Below are positions 63,359-64,000 of a stretch of DNA of 64,000 bases, piece by piece. Where the stretch lies: contig WRBD01000003.1 of assembly GCA_009779835.1 (NCBI GenBank), positions 46,867 to 110,866 of the forward strand. Direction: 5' to 3'. The notes under the pieces are model-generated. The model searched no databases. It was not told the origin of the DNA and saw only the letters and a list, made by a program, of their open reading frames with translations. Both the position numbers and the translations under genes were made by a program. How positions within the stretch are numbered: the stretch's first letter is position 1; every line of letters starts with the position of its first letter. This DNA comes from Defluviitaleaceae bacterium (GTDB lineage: Bacteria > Bacillota > Clostridia > Lachnospirales > WQUN01).

Positions 63359-63457
63359 GTCGAATACAACATATTTGAGTTTAATACCGGTTTCACCGGA
63401 AACATTATAGAAAAATGGAGGTTATTCTTCATTTTTTTCACCCCTGTCCTGCCTTTT

Positions 63458-63895
63458 CTAGGGGCCACCTCCCTTGCGTACATGAACTTCGATTAGGTTT
63501 CCGTCTCCGTCAAAACCCCAAGTAACACCTACTCTTATTACATCAATAAATAATAAATTATGCCAAGAGCGGTAATGCCCAATGCCCGCAGACACTGACA
63601 TTTCCCCAATTACAGGAAAACGGGGTTCTACACCCGGCGGTGGAGGTCTTGCCGTTGTTTGACGATAAAACCCCCTTTCGTAATCAACAGAAGGTCTACT
63701 CCAGTCATCTCTGCTTTCAATAACCTTAATAACATCCTCTATATTTGTTCCCAATGGCGTGATTCTTAAGATATAATTCCTTACCATATCTAAGGGCCTC
63801 CGTTTAGGGGTTATTAACATAGGCATAAATGTAACCAATGTTATAAAAATTAACAGAGACAATACAATCACAATAAATTTCCTCCATGTTTTCAT
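63458..63895 (-). CDS. Small exported/membrane-anchored hypothetical protein
   Basis: 145 residues with an N-terminal membrane segment (FIVIVLSLLIFITLVTFMPML) and a soluble part with DVIKVIESRDDWSRPSVDYERGFYR and GFDGDGNLIEVHVRK. GGAGGGTGAC lies upstream of its ATG 63895, just after the previous gene's stop. No family recognised. It is the downstream partner of the partial gene at the window end, in the same direction. Confidence 0.6.
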   Translation of the reverse strand: MKTWRKFIVIVLSLLIFITLVTFMPMLITPKRRPLDMVRNYILRITPLGTNIEDVIKVIESRDDWSRPSVDYERGFYRQTTARPPPPGVEPRFPVIGEMSVSAGIGHYRSWHNLLFIDVIRVGVTWGFDGDGNLIEVHVRKGGGP

Positions 63896-63901
63896 ATCAT
63901 G

Positions 63902-64000
63902 TCACCCTCCAAAAAAGCTAGCTGGAACAGGATTATTCCAACCATGAGCTGTTTGTGATAAACCTCCGGGATGAAGATTTGTATAGTGAAGCAAACCGGA
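63902..64000 (-). CDS. C-terminal end of an unknown protein (partial)
   Basis: Frame on the minus strand reads SGLLHYTNLHPGGLSQTAHG and then GWNNPVPASFFGG before TGA. It enters from beyond the window. The His/Pro/Gly-rich ending hints at a secreted toxin-like or polymorphic-protein tail followed by its small partner, but this is speculation. The next gene's SD lies within this one's last codons. Confidence 0.45.
   Translation of the reverse strand, partial: SGLLHYTNLHPGGLSQTAHGWNNPVPASFFGG

Noticed and set aside
63274-63457. SRP RNA (ffs), expected after tadA
   Set aside because: The conserved SRP tip GGTCAGG..GGAAG..AGCAG is absent.
63295-63483. 62-aa minus-strand ORF
   Set aside because: No SD or family features, overlaps a palindrome and the end of the next gene.

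Overview
The window looks like the chromosome of an anaerobic, spore-forming, motile Firmicute, probably a plant-fibre-degrading clostridium of the Lachnospirales type. The taxon is inference. The evidence is an alpha/beta-type small acid-soluble spore protein with a sigma-G-like promoter, flagellins with sigma-D-type promoters, strong AGGAGG ribosome binding sites, a lipoprotein GH10 xylanase, a dockerin-bearing metallopeptidase, copper-amine-oxidase-like stalk domains and polyamine (nspC) and queuosine genes. Most of it is ordinary core chromosome: RNA modification (mnmG, rsmG, an RlmL-type and a RumA-type methyltransferase, tadA), translation (argS, efp, tRNA-Thr), guaB, htpG and ychF.

Layout. 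0-8.3 kb: end of mnmG, an NTF2-like small ORF, rsmG, a GLUG-repeat surface protein, a CofE-like protein, tRNA-Thr(CGU), a TerB-N/TerB-C protein, then a pilin-like/yqeG/pseudopilin/comFB/efp/SASP run. 8.4-16.8 kb (minus): a DUF4340/ECF-S/DUF4430 operon, an RlmL-type methyltransferase, the xylanase and a P-type Ca-type ATPase. 17-22 kb: katG-ybaN, the first copy of an unidentified structured RNA, and argS. 22-27 kb: a V-ATPase B-subunit gene (ntpB) split by a 3.64-kb serine-recombinase element. 27-37.6 kb: selO, a RumA-like enzyme, small orphan genes, a diguanylate cyclase, htpG and nspC. 37.6-48 kb: flagellin, the flagellin lysine methylase fliB, a GT2, four tandem GT8 glycosyltransferases and an FkbM methyltransferase, read here as a flagellin-modification island. 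48-54 kb: patatin, ychF, prepilin peptidase and an 838-residue flagellin with a beta-helix-like repeat insert. 54-57 kb: an ATP-grasp (glutathionylspermidine-synthase-like)/membrane protein/cyclase operon. 57-60 kb: second copy of the RNA, duplicated lipoproteins and the dockerin peptidase. 60-64 kb: a preQ1-I-like riboswitch with terminator upstream of a YhhQ-type transporter, guaB, tadA and a partial exported-protein locus.

The two strongest hunting results are these. (1) ntpB is interrupted by a compact element. Joining the two gene halves at a shared TACATA core restores the reading frame and the family consensus exactly. The element's ends form a dyad-symmetric attP of the kind used by large serine integrases, so the locus could be a reversible gene-interruption switch, although ntpB also lacks its usual C-terminal tail. 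(2) Two inverted ~285-bp copies of an unidentified RNA lie 37 kb apart. Each has a TTGAC(A/G)-17-TAT(C/T)(A/G)T promoter placed identically before a GCAAC 5' end. Their differences preserve base pairs in the transcribed sense, including one fully compensatory change. I could not run searches, so family names rest on motifs I recognise by eye.
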